From: AP-15 sp963750195 | GTDB taxonomy: Bacteria; Pseudomonadota; Alphaproteobacteria; ATCC43930; CGMCC-115725 | DNA: 64,000 nucleotides | Reading direction: 5' to 3' | NCBI GenBank assembly: GCA_963750195.1 | Contig: CAVVPS010000019.1 | Coordinates: 372,001-436,000 of the forward strand | Part shown: one piece after another, positions 28,871 to 38,100 of the stretch | How the letters are laid out: each line of letters opens with the position of its first letter | Position numbering within the stretch: the first letter of the stretch is position 1 | Made by a program: the position numbers and the translations under genes | Notes under the pieces: generated by a model | Databases searched by the model: none | The model's input: the letters and a program-made list of their open reading frames with translations, nothing else | Told to the model about the DNA's origin: nothing

Positions 28871-29323
28871 TTGAAGAACTCGGCAAGATCCGTGGATGAG
28901 ACCAAACCGGCGCCGAAATACGGGCGCGGCACCGGCGTCCCGAACCCGATCGACATTCATGTCGGCAACCGCATCCGGATGCGCCGGTTGTTGCTCGGGA
29001 TGAACCAGGAAACCCTTGCCAACGCGCTCGGCCTGACCTTTCAGCAGGTACAGAAATACGAGGGTGGCGCGAACCGCGTCAGCGCATCCCGGCTTTCGGC
29101 AATGGCCGAGATCCTGAGCGTGCCGATCTCATACTTTTTTGGCGATCTGCGGTCCGACGACGCGGAGGTCAGCCCCGAGGATCAGCGCTGGCGCGAGCAG
29201 CTTCAGAGGCCGGAGACGATCGAGTTTATCCGGCTCTACTACGCTATTCCCGACCCGATCATTCGCCAACAATTCCTCGACATGACCAAGGCGCTCGCCC
29301 AATCCGTCGAACCCAAGGCGTGA
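28871..29323 (+). CDS. XRE-family transcriptional regulator
   Basis: A 150-aa DNA-binding protein with one helix-turn-helix of the Cro/C1 type: IRMRRLLLGMNQETLANALG, then LTFQQVQKYEGGANRVSASR. The next segment, AEILSVPISYFFGDL, is typical of a widespread alphaproteobacterial group of short regulators. The C-terminal 40 residues are helical. The frame opens at 28805, but a TTG at 28871 stands behind GAGGGGGG at a good distance, and an ATG at 28832 is the alternative. A second member of the same group is encoded at 32626-33087. Confidence 0.85.
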   Translation: MKNSARSVDETKPAPKYGRGTGVPNPIDIHVGNRIRMRRLLLGMNQETLANALGLTFQQVQKYEGGANRVSASRLSAMAEILSVPISYFFGDLRSDDAEVSPEDQRWREQLQRPETIEFIRLYYAIPDPIIRQQFLDMTKALAQSVEPKA

Positions 29324-29423
29324 GGCGGCAGCAAAGGACAGCGGTTCGCGCTAGCGCCGGCGGGCGCGGTTTTCCGCCGCGATTACGCGGCAGGAACCCT
29401 GGCTTAAAGAGTAGAGTCGGGAA

Positions 29424-31365
29424 ATGTGCGGAATTGCCGGTTTTGTGACTGCGGGAGCACCGCCGAGGGCCGCTGAGCTCGAAGCGCGGCTATGGCGGAT
29501 GATCGAGACCGCTGCGGCATCGCGGGCCCGATGACGAAGGCGTGTGGACCGACGGCAGGGCCGGCCTTGCCCATGCCCGACTGTCGATCATCGATCTCTC
29601 GCCGACCGGCCATCAGCCGATGGCGAGCGCTGATGGCAATGTCTGGATTACCTACAACGGCGAGATATATAACTTTGCAGAACTCCGCCGCGAGCTGACG
29701 GCGCTGGGTTATCCTTTTCGCAGCCGCAGCGACACCGAGGTCATCGTCAATGGCTGGCACGCCTGGGGACCGCGGATCTTTTCGCGGTTGCGCGGGATGT
29801 TTGCGTTGGCGCTGTGGGACCAGCGCTCGCGACATCTGATTCTGGCTCGAGATCGCATCGGTAAAAAACCGCTCTATTGGGCGCGTACTGGCACCGGGTT
29901 TGTGTTCGGCTCGGAGATCAAGGCTGTGCTCGCCTGGCCGGGCGTGTCGCGCATGCCCGATCTAGCAGCGATCGACCATTATCTGACATTGCAATATGTG
30001 CCGGCGCCGCAAACCGCCTTTGCCGGGATCCGCAAGCTGCCTGCCGCGCATTATCTGACGATCTCAGCAGCCGCCGACTGCGGTATCGACGAGCCTGAGC
30101 TGGTGCGCTACTGGCGACTGAGGTGCGCGCCTGGCGTCCCTAGATCGCGGTCGCTGCACGAACTGCGCGCCGAACTCGTGGCCCACCTCGAAGAGGCAGT
30201 CCGTGTTCGCCTGGTCTCGGACGTGCCGCTCGGCGCCTTCCTGTCGGGCGGCGTCGATTCCTCGGCCGTGGTGGCGATGATGGCGCGCGCCGGCGGCGGT
30301 AGGGTCAAAACCTTCTCGATCGGTTTCGCCGACAAGGAATTCGACGAGACCCGTTATGCCCGGCTGGTGGCGCAGCGTTACGGCACGGACCATGAGGAGC
30401 AGGTCGTCGAGCCCGACGCAGTGGCGGTGGTGCCGCGGCTGGTGTGGCACTATGGCGAGCCCTTCGCCGACCCTTCGGCATCCCGACCTGGTATGTCGCC
30501 GAACTCGCCCGGCGCCGCGTTACGGTAGCGCTGACCGGCGATGGCGGCGACGAATGCTTTCTTGGCTATGGCCGATACCGGGCGATGCGCTATCTCGACC
30601 GCCTCGACCGGCTGCCACGCTGGGGCCGCGAGCGACTGGCCCAGCTGCTCGCCGCAGCCCCCCGGCCGCTGCAGCGGAGATTAAAGCTGCGCCAGATCCG
30701 CGCCGTGCTTCAGGCGCCGCGGAACTCACCGGCCCAGCGCTACGCCCCGACGATCGCGTTCTTTGCCGACCGCGACAAACGCGAGGGCTATGGCGAGGAG
30801 ATGCGTACGACACCTCGATCACTCCGCCGCCGATCTGCTCGATCCCTATTTCGCCGAGGCGGAAAGCCTGGTCGCCGGCGCTAACCTGGCCGATATTCAC
30901 ACCTATCTTCCCGACGATTTGATGGTGAAGGTCGACGTCGCCACCATGGCGCACGGCCTCGAAGCGCGATCCCCGCTACTCGATCACTTGCTGATGGAGT
31001 GGGCGGCCGGGCTGCCGGATTCGGTCAAGATGGCCGGCGGGGTCACCAAGGCGTTGTTCAAAGCGGCAATGGCGCCCTATCTGCCGCGCGAAATCCTCTA
31101 TCGAGCAAAGCGCGGATTCGGCTGCCCGATCGACCGTTGGTTCCGCGGCGAGCTCAAGGAGCTGGCCTATGATACCTTGCTGTCGCAGAGCGCGCGCGAG
31201 CGCGGGGTGTTCCGGCCGGATTATGTCGACCGTCTGCTCGACGAACATTGCACGTTCCGTTTCGATCACCAGAGCCGGCTGTGGGCCCTTTTGATGCTCG
31301 AACTGTGGTTCCGGATGTGGATCGACGCGCCCGCAGACGCCGCGGTGCTGCAGCCGGCGGCTTAG
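29424..31365 (+). CDS. asnB: Asparagine synthetase (glutamine-hydrolysing), interrupted by three frameshifts
   Basis: The complete family sequence of about 645 aa is present but spread over three frames. The N-terminal nucleophile Cys2 is seen in MCGIAGFVTAG. A +1 shift at about 29511 separates RMIET from LRHRGPDDEGVW. The glutaminase domain continues with ARLSIIDLSPTGHQPM and NGEIYNF. The synthetase PP-loop is FLSGGVDSSAVVAMM. A missing base at about 30478 precedes IPTWYVAELARRRVTVAL and GDGGDECFLGYGRYR. A further +1 at about 30810 precedes HLDHSAADLLDPYF, DDLMVKVDVATMAHGLEARSP and the C-terminus. It makes Asn, or amidates a product as in exopolysaccharide and peptide clusters. The downstream lipid kinase is on the same strand. 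As written the gene would not be functional. Confidence 0.85.
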
Positions 31366-31373
31366 CCGCCGGC
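31353..31373 (+). terminator. Perfect 9-bp hairpin over the asnB stop codon
   Basis: GCCGGCGGC and GCCGCCGGC pair around a TTA loop, and the asnB TAG lies inside. It is very GC-rich with no following T-run, so intrinsic termination is uncertain. It could also slow ribosomes or stabilise the mRNA end. Confidence 0.4.
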
Positions 31374-31408
31374 GGCCGCCCATTGCTTCCGTCCGCGCTG
31401 AGGCCCGC

Positions 31409-32355
31409 TTGCCCCGACGGATCCTTGTCATCTTCAATCCCGCGGCGGGTCGGGGGCGAAGACGCGCGAGACGCCTAACGCCTCGGCCTCGTCGTCGCCG
31501 AACTCGAACGCCGGGGCTGCACGGTTACGGTCCTTTCAACACGCGCCCCCGGCGACGCCGAGCGGCTGGCGCGCGAGGCCGACCTCGCCTTCGATCTGAT
31601 CGTGGCTGCCGGCGGGGATGGCACCGTCAACGAGGTGGCGAACGGAATCTTCGCCGCGTCGCGGCCGCTGGCGGTGCTGCCGCTCGGGACTGGCAACGTG
31701 CTGGCGAACGAAATTGGCCTGCCGCGCGATCCGCGGCGGCTTGCTCGGGTGATCGCCGACGGGACACCGAACGCCGATCTGGCCGGGCTGCGCCGGCGAC
31801 CGCCTGTTCCTCGCGATGATCGGGGTTGGATTCGATGCCGAGGTGCTCGGCGCGCTCGACCCGTGGCTGAAGCGTCGAATCGGCAAGCTAGCCTTTATCT
31901 GGGCAATCCTCGTATGTCTGGGCCGCTATCGCCGAAGGGAGTTCATCGTCGGCACCGAGGGCCGCGCGTATCGGGCTGCCTCGGCTATAGTCACCACGGG
32001 ACGCCTTTACGCTGGGCGATTTGTCATTGCGCCCGATGCCCGGTTGGACGTCCCGCTGCTACATATCGTGCTGTTTCGAAGGGCGGGGCGGCTCGCTGTT
32101 TTGCGCTATCTCGGCGCGATGTTGCTGGGGAGGCTGCACCGGCTGGCGGACGTCTCGATCCTCACGGCGCGCCGCGCATCGGTCGCCGCGGGCAACCCCG
32201 CCGCGGCGGGACCTTCGGTGGTGGAGACCGACGGTGAAATTCGCGGCCGGTTGCCGCTGGCAATCGAGATTGCCGAAAGACCGCTGCTCCTCGTCCAACC
32301 CGGCCGCTGCGTCGCCTGCGATCAGTGGAACCGCACCGCCGCACTGCTTGTTTGA
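31409..32355 (+). CDS. Diacylglycerol/sphingosine-kinase-family lipid kinase, interrupted by at least two frameshifts
   Basis: A lipid kinase of about 315 aa (YegS/DagK-like), encoded in three frames. The start is TTG 31409, giving RRILVIFNPAAGRG, the opening nucleotide-binding motif. Between about 31477 and 31495 the frame is lost, and VVAELERRGCTVTVLST continues in another frame to the hallmark VAAGGDGTVNEVANGI and LPLGTGNVLANEIGL. A second shift at about 31795 leads to LFLAMIGVGFDAEVLGALD and the C-terminal beta-sandwich (PSVVETDGE). The enzyme would use ATP to phosphorylate a membrane lipid such as diacylglycerol. It follows asnB by 43 nt on the same strand. As written it is broken. Confidence 0.75.
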
Positions 32356-32421
32356 CCGATAGCCAACGCCCTACCGGGCAATTCTACGCACGTCTCGGAT
32401 GGGTTGGCGATGGAGGAGAGA

Positions 32422-32598
32422 ATGCTCTACTGGGCGCTGGTCTTTCTAATCATTGCGCTGATCGCTGGGTTTCTCGGTTTTGGCGGGGTCGCCTTTGCCG
32501 CCGCCGGCATTGCCAAGATATTGTTCTTTATCTTCCTGGTCATTTTCGCGATAGCGCTGGTGACGGGCTTCGCCGGCCGGCGGCGTCCTCCGATTTGA
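32422..32598 (+). CDS. DUF1328 small membrane protein
   Basis: A 58-aa protein almost wholly made of two membrane helices (LYWALVFLIIALIAGFLGF and KILFFIFLVIFAIALVTGF) with an Arg-rich tail. It matches the DUF1328/YtjA family of small inner-membrane proteins, whose function is not established. The start at ATG 32422 is set by GGAGGAGAG immediately upstream; the frame itself opens at 32404. The gene is alone, between the lipid kinase and the convergent XRE regulator. Confidence 0.85.
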   Translation: MLYWALVFLIIALIAGFLGFGGVAFAAAGIAKILFFIFLVIFAIALVTGFAGRRRPPI

Positions 32599-32625
32599 CC
32601 CGGCCGGCGGTTCTCCTGCGGCAGT

Positions 32626-33087
32626 TCACTCGGCGGCGAGCACGCGCGCTAGCTGGCTCAGCGCCTCCTGGTGACGCTCGTTCGGGATCTGGGCAAAGTT
32701 CCGGGCGAGCTCCAGGCACATTCTTTCGCGCGGGCTGACCGCGCGATCGCCGTCCTGTTTGAGACCATCGAAAAAATAGCTGACCGGCACGCTGAGCACG
32801 TGGGCGATCTCAAATAGGCGGCCGGCTGAAACCCGATTGATCGCCCGCTCGTATTTGTGCGCTTGCTGATACGTAACGCCGATCAAATCCGCGAGCTGCT
32901 GTTGCGTCAACCCGAGCATGATCCGCCGTTCGCGGACGCGAGCCCCGACATGGCGATCGACGCCCTGAGTCCGGCTCGTCGAGCGCCGGGTCGAGGGCGC
33001 GACGCGCGGCGCGTCGATGTGGCTCGCGCCGTCGTGTTGCAGCTTGTCGGTGTGACGCGCCGTGATCTTCGCTTCCTGCTCTCTCAT
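32626..33087 (-). CDS. XRE-family transcriptional regulator
   Basis: A 153-aa protein with a long basic N-terminal arm (about 1-45) and one Cro/C1-type helix-turn-helix: VRERRIMLGLTQQQLADLIG and VTYQQAHKYERAINRVSAGR. It then has AHVLSVPVSYFFDGL and a helical C-terminus. It is clearly related to the regulator at 28871-29323; the two share the YQQ/FQQ-x-KYE core and the VP[IV]SYFF hinge. GAGG precedes the ATG at 33087 by 6 nt. The target is unknown. It faces the DUF1328 gene, ending 27 nt from it. Confidence 0.88.
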   Translation of the reverse strand: MREQEAKITARHTDKLQHDGASHIDAPRVAPSTRRSTSRTQGVDRHVGARVRERRIMLGLTQQQLADLIGVTYQQAHKYERAINRVSAGRLFEIAHVLSVPVSYFFDGLKQDGDRAVSPRERMCLELARNFAQIPNERHQEALSQLARVLAAE

Positions 33088-33370
33088 CTCGCACCTCGAT
33101 CAGGTCATGAGGCCCGTGCCGCGCGAGGAGGCACTCGCTTTGCCGGTTCTGCTGGTCGCGTCGTCAGAACGGCGACGCTAGCTTTGGCCGCCATGCTCAA
33201 CCACATGGCGTCGGCGGATGGAACGGTTGCGATGTGGCAATTTTTGGGCAGGCTTAGCGCTACCGCGGTGCTCTGCGCCACTCACATTTGCGTTTCCTGC
33301 ATGCCCTCCGCGTTGACAGCCCACCCGCGCCAATGATACCGACCTTGCTCCGTTCTGAACCGTCGAATCG

Positions 33371-34171
33371 ATGCCACGCATCTCAATCGGAGAGTGCTCG
33401 CTCTATTATGAGCGCCAAGGCATGGGCTTCCCCGTCCTGTTCATAACGGGGCTCGGCGGGTTTGCGTCCTTCTGGCAGGATCAAGTCGCTACCTTCGCCA
33501 AGCGGTTCGAGGTCGTGACCTTTGATCACCGCGGCATCGGGCAGAGCGATCCGGCACGGATGGGCTACACCGTCGAGCGGATGGCAGTGGATGCGGTGGC
33601 GCTCCTCGACGCGCTCGAGATCCGACGCGCTCATGTCGTCGGCCATTCGACCGGGGGCGCCGTCGCGCAGGTTCTGGCGATCGAGTACCCGAACCGGCTC
33701 GCGAGCGTCGTGCTGTCCGCGACCTGGACCAAGGCGGACGCCTATTTCCGCCGAATCTACGCGTTGCGCAAGGAGATCCTGCAGCGCCTCGGGCCCAGCA
33801 TGTATCTGCAATCGGCGACTTTGCTGTGGTATCCGAGCTGGTGGATTGCCCGCAACAACGAGCGCCTGCGCCAGATTGAGGCGCAGCATCTGGCGACCTT
33901 CGCGCCGACCGAAATCGTCGCCGCCCGCATCGACGCCATGCTGGCCTTCGACCGCACCGCCGAACTCGGCCGCATCAAGACGCCCACCCTGGTGATCGGC
34001 GCCGAAGACGACATCGTTACCCCGTCCTATTATTCCGAGGAGCTGGCGCGTCTGATCCCGGGAGCGGAGGTCAAGCTGTTTCCGCGCGGAGGCCATTTCC
34101 TGACCCATGTCCGCGCGCGTGAATTCAATAACGCGGTCCTGCCGTTTCTGGTCTCGCACACGCCGCCCTGA
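33371..34171 (+). CDS. Alpha/beta-hydrolase (RutD-like fold)
   Basis: A 266-aa cytosolic hydrolase with a complete catalytic triad: nucleophile Ser in VVGHSTGGAV (about 97), acid Asp in VIGAEDDIVTP (about 219), and His in RGGHFLTH (about 247). The oxyanion-loop start is FITGLGGFASFW, and the strand VVTFDHRGIGQSD is typical. Similarity is to the group containing 3-oxoadipate enol-lactonase and RutD. The substrate is not readable. It is monocistronic, with about 280 bp of intergenic sequence on its 5' side. Confidence 0.88.
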   Translation: MPRISIGECSLYYERQGMGFPVLFITGLGGFASFWQDQVATFAKRFEVVTFDHRGIGQSDPARMGYTVERMAVDAVALLDALEIRRAHVVGHSTGGAVAQVLAIEYPNRLASVVLSATWTKADAYFRRIYALRKEILQRLGPSMYLQSATLLWYPSWWIARNNERLRQIEAQHLATFAPTEIVAARIDAMLAFDRTAELGRIKTPTLVIGAEDDIVTPSYYSEELARLIPGAEVKLFPRGGHFLTHVRAREFNNAVLPFLVSHTPP

Positions 34172-34383
34172 GCGCCGCCGCGCGCCGTACCGGCGCCCCC
34201 TTTAAGCGTTCCTAAACCCGTCGTCCTTAGCTTGCCGCCGAACGCGTATCTGCGGTGTTGACCGTCAGATGCCGAGGTCGGAGGCGGGATTGTGCCGGCA
34301 TTTAATCTGCCAAACCAGATCGGTGCCGAGCCGGGCGGGGGCGCGGAGCATCAACATCTGGCGCCGGGCGAAGCCTGCGCGTG

Positions 34384-35220
34384 ATGGCTGGTCCGACGCA
34401 GCCCCACGACCGCCCGGCGGCGCCAAGCCGGCAGCGGCGTAATGCGGCGATCGGGGAGGCGGTGCGCGATGCGCTGAGCCAGAACCGTTTGCTCTTCGCC
34501 TTCCAGCCGGTGGTAAGCGCGGCCTCGGGGCAGATCGATTATTTCGAGTGCCTGCTGCGGATGCGCGAGCACGACGATAGTCTGGTCGCCTGCGGGGAAT
34601 TCATCACAGCAATCGAGCAGGTGGGCTTGATCGGCCTGATCGACCGTTATGTCTTGGAGCGCGCGTTCGCAGAGCTGGCCGCCCATCCCGAGGTCAGGCT
34701 CGGCTTCAATGTTTCCGGGCTGACCGCCTGCGATCGGCCATGGCTGCGTTCGTTGATGTCGCTGCTGCGCAAACAGCCCGAGCTGGCCCACCGCCTGGTC
34801 GTGGAGATCACCGAGACCGCGGCGCTCGACGACTTAGACGAATCGGCCCGCTTTGTTGAAACCCTGCGTCATGCGGGCTGCCGCGTGGCGCTCGACGATT
34901 TCGGCGCTGGCCATACTTCACTGCGGCATCTTCAGGTACTGGCGGTCGATACGATCAAGATCGACGGCTCCTTTGTCCGCAGCCTCGCGGGCTGCCGCGA
35001 AAACCGGGTCATTCTGCGCCACCTGCTCGGCCTGACCCGCGGTTTCGGGCTCAGCACTATCGCGGAATGCGTCGAGACCGCCGAGGAGGCGGCGCTGCTG
35101 CGCGATGAGGGCGTCGGCTTCCTGCAAGGCTACCACTTCGGGCGGCCGACAATCGACCGGCCGTGGTGCATCGGGTCTGGGCAGGCCGGGTTGCCGCCAG
35201 CGACGGGCGCTTGCGAATAG
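34384..35220 (+). CDS. EAL-domain cyclic-di-GMP phosphodiesterase
   Basis: A stand-alone EAL protein of about 278 aa, soluble, with no sensor domain. The signature motif reads E-C-L rather than E-A-L (DYFECLLRMRE). The other active-site residues appear intact: Asn in LGFNVSGL, Glu in VEITETAAL, the Asp pair in VALDDFGAGHTSL, Lys in TIKIDGSF, Glu in IAECVETAEE, and Gln in FLQGYHFGRP. Hydrolysis of c-di-GMP to pGpG is therefore likely. GTG 34381 is an alternative start. A 10-bp inverted repeat follows directly after the stop. Confidence 0.88.
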   Translation: MAGPTQPHDRPAAPSRQRRNAAIGEAVRDALSQNRLLFAFQPVVSAASGQIDYFECLLRMREHDDSLVACGEFITAIEQVGLIGLIDRYVLERAFAELAAHPEVRLGFNVSGLTACDRPWLRSLMSLLRKQPELAHRLVVEITETAALDDLDESARFVETLRHAGCRVALDDFGAGHTSLRHLQVLAVDTIKIDGSFVRSLAGCRENRVILRHLLGLTRGFGLSTIAECVETAEEAALLRDEGVGFLQGYHFGRPTIDRPWCIGSGQAGLPPATGACE

Positions 35221-35253
35221 GCGCCGATCGCGCCGACAATGTTCGATCGGCGC
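35221..35253. terminator. Perfect 10-bp inverted repeat after the EAL gene
   Basis: GCGCCGATCG and CGATCGGCGC flank a 13-nt spacer directly after the EAL stop codon and 41 nt ahead of the LLM gene. It could be a terminator stem without a T-tract, or an operator for the downstream gene. Confidence 0.4.
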
Positions 35254-35294
35254 GCCTCCGGCGGTGCGCGGCAGCAGCGGCGGGAGGGACGGCG

Positions 35295-36113
35295 ATGCAG
35301 ATCGGGATTCATTTGCCCCACGCGGGAGAGCAGGCCACGCCCGAGCGGATCCGGCGCGCAGCGCAGCGGGCCGAGGATATGGGGCTCAGCGATGTCTGGG
35401 TCAGCGAGCATATCATCGTGCCGCGAGCGAGCTTTCCGCGATCGCCGCTATTCTATGATCCGGTGCTGAGCCTGACCTGGGCCGCTGCGGTGACCAAGCG
35501 GGTGCGGCTTGGCACCAGCGTCCTGGTGTTGCCGATGCGCCACCCGCTGCCGCTCGCCAAGGAATTGGCGACCTTGCAGAATTTCTCCGAGGGGCGGCTG
35601 ATTCTCGGCGCCGGGGTCGGCTGGCTCGAAGCCGAGTTCGCGGCACTCGGCGCGCCATTTCACGAGCGCGGCCGGCGCACTGACGAGGGCATCGCGATGA
35701 TGCGCGCGGTATGGAGCCAGGACCCGGTGACGTTCCGCAGCAAATACATCCCGGCGGAAATCACCGAAATGACGATGCGTCCGTTCCCCGGCAAGCCGAT
35801 CCCGATCTGGTTCGGCGCGCGTTCGGAGGCTGCGTACAAGCGCACGGTCAAGATCGGCGACGGCTGGCACGGCAGCCAGCTCACTCCCGCCGAGGCAGCC
35901 CCGGTTGTCGCGCGGCTGCGCCGTGACCGGCCCGAGCCCGAATTCACGATCTCGATGCGCGCCCACTGGAACGGCAAGGACCAGGGCGAATTGCGCGACC
36001 GCATCGCCGCCTATGGCGAGGCCGGGGTGCAGCACGTCATGGTGCATCCGCTCGACCGCGACATCGACGATTGGGACGCCGTTATCGAAGGCACCGGCCG
36101 CGTCGCCGCCTGA
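35295..36113 (+). CDS. Luciferase-like oxidoreductase (F420/FMN-dependent type)
   Basis: A 272-aa LLM-superfamily enzyme. Landmarks are QIGIHLPHAGEQATPERI, the SEHIIVPRAS loop, TSVLVLPMRHPLPLAKELAT, and the glycine-rich LILGAGVGWLEAEFAALG. These are followed by PIPIWFGARSEAAYKRTVK and GDGWHGSQLTPAEA. The pattern fits the TIGR03619-like F420-dependent group, but whether this organism makes F420 cannot be judged here. The start at ATG 35295 has GGGAGGG upstream; the frame extends back to 35163 inside the EAL gene. Its stop faces dppF-type gene 36131-37105 with a 17-nt gap. Confidence 0.88.
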   Translation: MQIGIHLPHAGEQATPERIRRAAQRAEDMGLSDVWVSEHIIVPRASFPRSPLFYDPVLSLTWAAAVTKRVRLGTSVLVLPMRHPLPLAKELATLQNFSEGRLILGAGVGWLEAEFAALGAPFHERGRRTDEGIAMMRAVWSQDPVTFRSKYIPAEITEMTMRPFPGKPIPIWFGARSEAAYKRTVKIGDGWHGSQLTPAEAAPVVARLRRDRPEPEFTISMRAHWNGKDQGELRDRIAAYGEAGVQHVMVHPLDRDIDDWDAVIEGTGRVAA

Positions 36114-36130
36114 TCCGGCGTCGCCCCCGA

Positions 36131-37105
36131 CTAGGTGCGCAGATGGCAGGCGACCCAGTGCCCGTCCGCCGTCTCTTTTAGCGGCGGTTTCTCGGTGCTG
36201 CAGAGCGGCAACTGGCGGATCGGGCATCGGGTGTGAAAGTGACATCCCGGCGGCGGCCGTATCGGGTTCGGAATCTCGCCTTCGAGGCGGATGCGCCGGC
36301 GGCGCGCTGTCGGATCGGGAGTTGGGACCGCGGATAGCAGTGCCTCGGTATAGGGGTGCCGAGGATTTTTGTAGAGTACCTGGGCCGGTGCGAGCTCAAC
36401 GATACGGCCCAGATACATGACGGCGACGCGTGTACTGATGTGCTGCACGACCGCGAGATCGTGGGCTATGAACAGATAAGCCAGTCGGAATTCGTCCTGG
36501 AGATCGGCCAGCAGGTTGATGATCTGCGCCTGGATCGAGACGTCCAGTGCCGACACCGGCTCGTCGCACACGATCAATTTCGGCGATACCGCCAGGGCGC
36601 GGGCGATGCCGATGCGTTGACGCTGGCCTCCCGAGAATTCGTGCGGGTAGCGCCGCAGCTGGTCGGCGTTGAGGCCGACCAGCTGCAACAGCTCTACGAT
36701 GCGGTCCTCAAACGCGACGCGCGTCTTGGCGAGTTTATGGATGATCAGCGCCTCGCCGATGATTGCGCCGACCGTCATCCGCGGGTTCAGCGAGGCGAAC
36801 GGGTCCTGGAGGATGATCTGCATGTCGCGGCGCAGCGCGCCGAGCGCCTTCCCCTTGAGTTCGGTGACGCTGCGGCCTTCGAGCCATACCTCGCCCGAGC
36901 TCGGCTCGATCAGCCGCAGGATGCAGCGCCCAGTGGTCGATTTGCCGCAGCCGGACTCACCGACCAACCCCAACGTCTCTCCGGCGCCGATCTCGAAACT
37001 GACGTCGTCGACCGCGTGCACCTGCTCGCGCGCACCGGCGAGCACGCCGCCCCCGGCCGGGAAATTCTTCACCAGGTTGCTGACGCGCAGCAGCGGTTCG
37101 GTCAT
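36131..37105 (-). CDS. Peptide-type ABC importer, second ATPase (DppF/OppF)
   Basis: A 324-aa ATP-binding subunit, last gene of the five-gene importer. It has Walker A GLVGESGCGKSTTGR, the Q-loop in IILQDPFASLNPR, ABC signature FSGGQRQRIGIARAL, Walker B LIVCDEPVSALD and the switch His in FIAHDLAVV. The C-terminal oligopeptide/dipeptide extension carries GCHFHTRCPIRQLPLC, a Cys-rich motif that in relatives can bind an iron-sulfur cluster. ATG 37105 starts 18 nt after the stop of the first ATPase; a TTG at 37126 overlapping that stop is the alternative. The frame is intact. Confidence 0.93.
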   Translation of the reverse strand: MTEPLLRVSNLVKNFPAGGGVLAGAREQVHAVDDVSFEIGAGETLGLVGESGCGKSTTGRCILRLIEPSSGEVWLEGRSVTELKGKALGALRRDMQIILQDPFASLNPRMTVGAIIGEALIIHKLAKTRVAFEDRIVELLQLVGLNADQLRRYPHEFSGGQRQRIGIARALAVSPKLIVCDEPVSALDVSIQAQIINLLADLQDEFRLAYLFIAHDLAVVQHISTRVAVMYLGRIVELAPAQVLYKNPRHPYTEALLSAVPTPDPTARRRRIRLEGEIPNPIRPPPGCHFHTRCPIRQLPLCSTEKPPLKETADGHWVACHLRT

Positions 37106-37122
37106 GGTCGCGCCACGCCGAA

Positions 37123-38098
37123 TCAATAGAGGACGCAGGCGACTTTATGGTCGCCTTCGATCGGGCGCAGCTCTGGCACCGCCTTTGTGCAGGCGCCGAT
37201 GGCAAAAGTGCAGCGCGGAGCGAAGCGGCAGCCGGGCGGCGGATCTAGCAGGCTCGGCACGGTGCCGGTGATCGCCGCGAGCCGGCGCTTCTTGCCACTG
37301 GTCATGTCGAGCCGCGGGATCGAGCGAATCAGGCCCTGCGTATAAGGGTGCAGCGGCCGGGCGAAGAGTTGGTCAACCGCCGCCTCCTCGACCACTCGGC
37401 CGGCATACATCACCGCGACCCGCTCGGCCGTCTCGGCGACGACCCCCATCGCATGGGTGATCAGCATGACGGCCATGCCGAACTGCTCCTTCATCTCGCC
37501 TAGCAGGTCGAGGATCTGCGCCTGGATCGTCACGTCGAGCGCGGTGGTCGGCTCGTCCGCGATAAGCAGTTCGGGGCTGCAGATCAGCGCCATCGCGATC
37601 ATCACCCGTTGGCGCATGCCGCCGGAGAGCTGGTGCGGATAGTCGCGCACCCGCCGCTCCGGCGCCGGAACGTGGACCAGGCGGAGCATCTCGACGGCCC
37701 GGTCCATCGCCTCGCGCCGGTTGAGGCCCTGGTGCAGCCGAACAACCTCGGCGATCTGCTCGCCGACCGTGTAGACCGGGTTCAGCGAGGTCATCGGCTC
37801 CTGGAAGATGATGGCGATTTCCCGGCTGCGAATCCGGCGCATCTCGTCGCGGGTCGAGCGGGACCAGATCGCGCCCTTTCCACAGGATGCGCCCCTCGAC
37901 GATCTTGCCCGGCGGCATCGCGATCAATTTCAGCACGGTCATCGCGGTGACCGTCTTGCCGCAGCCGGATTCGCCGACGACGCCCAGCGTCTCGCCGCGC
38001 CCGATCGTCAGATCGACGCCGTCGACCGCTCGCACCATGCCGTCATCGGTCTTGAAATGCGTCTTGAGCCCGCGAATTTCGAGCAGTGTTTCGCCCAC
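37123..38098 (-). CDS. Peptide-type ABC importer, first ATPase (DppD/OppD), interrupted by one frameshift
   Basis: An ATP-binding subunit of about 325 aa. It begins at GTG 38098, two bases after the DppC stop, with ETLLEIRGLKTHFKTDDG, then Walker A GVVGESGCGKTVTAM. One extra base at about 37851 shifts the frame after GRDLVPLDPR. The rest continues with MRRIRSREIAIIFQEPMTSL, signature LSGGMRQRVMIAMAL, Walker B LLIADEPTTALD and the Cys-containing tail GCRFAPRCTFAIGAC. Joined, the protein matches the family without gaps. It would energise import together with the DppF-type ATPase. Confidence 0.88.
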
Positions 38099-38100
38099 GG

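Noticed and set aside
30444..30884. Programmed frameshifting in asnB
   Set aside because: Three shifts in different directions without slippery sequences do not suit recoding. The family is translated in one frame.
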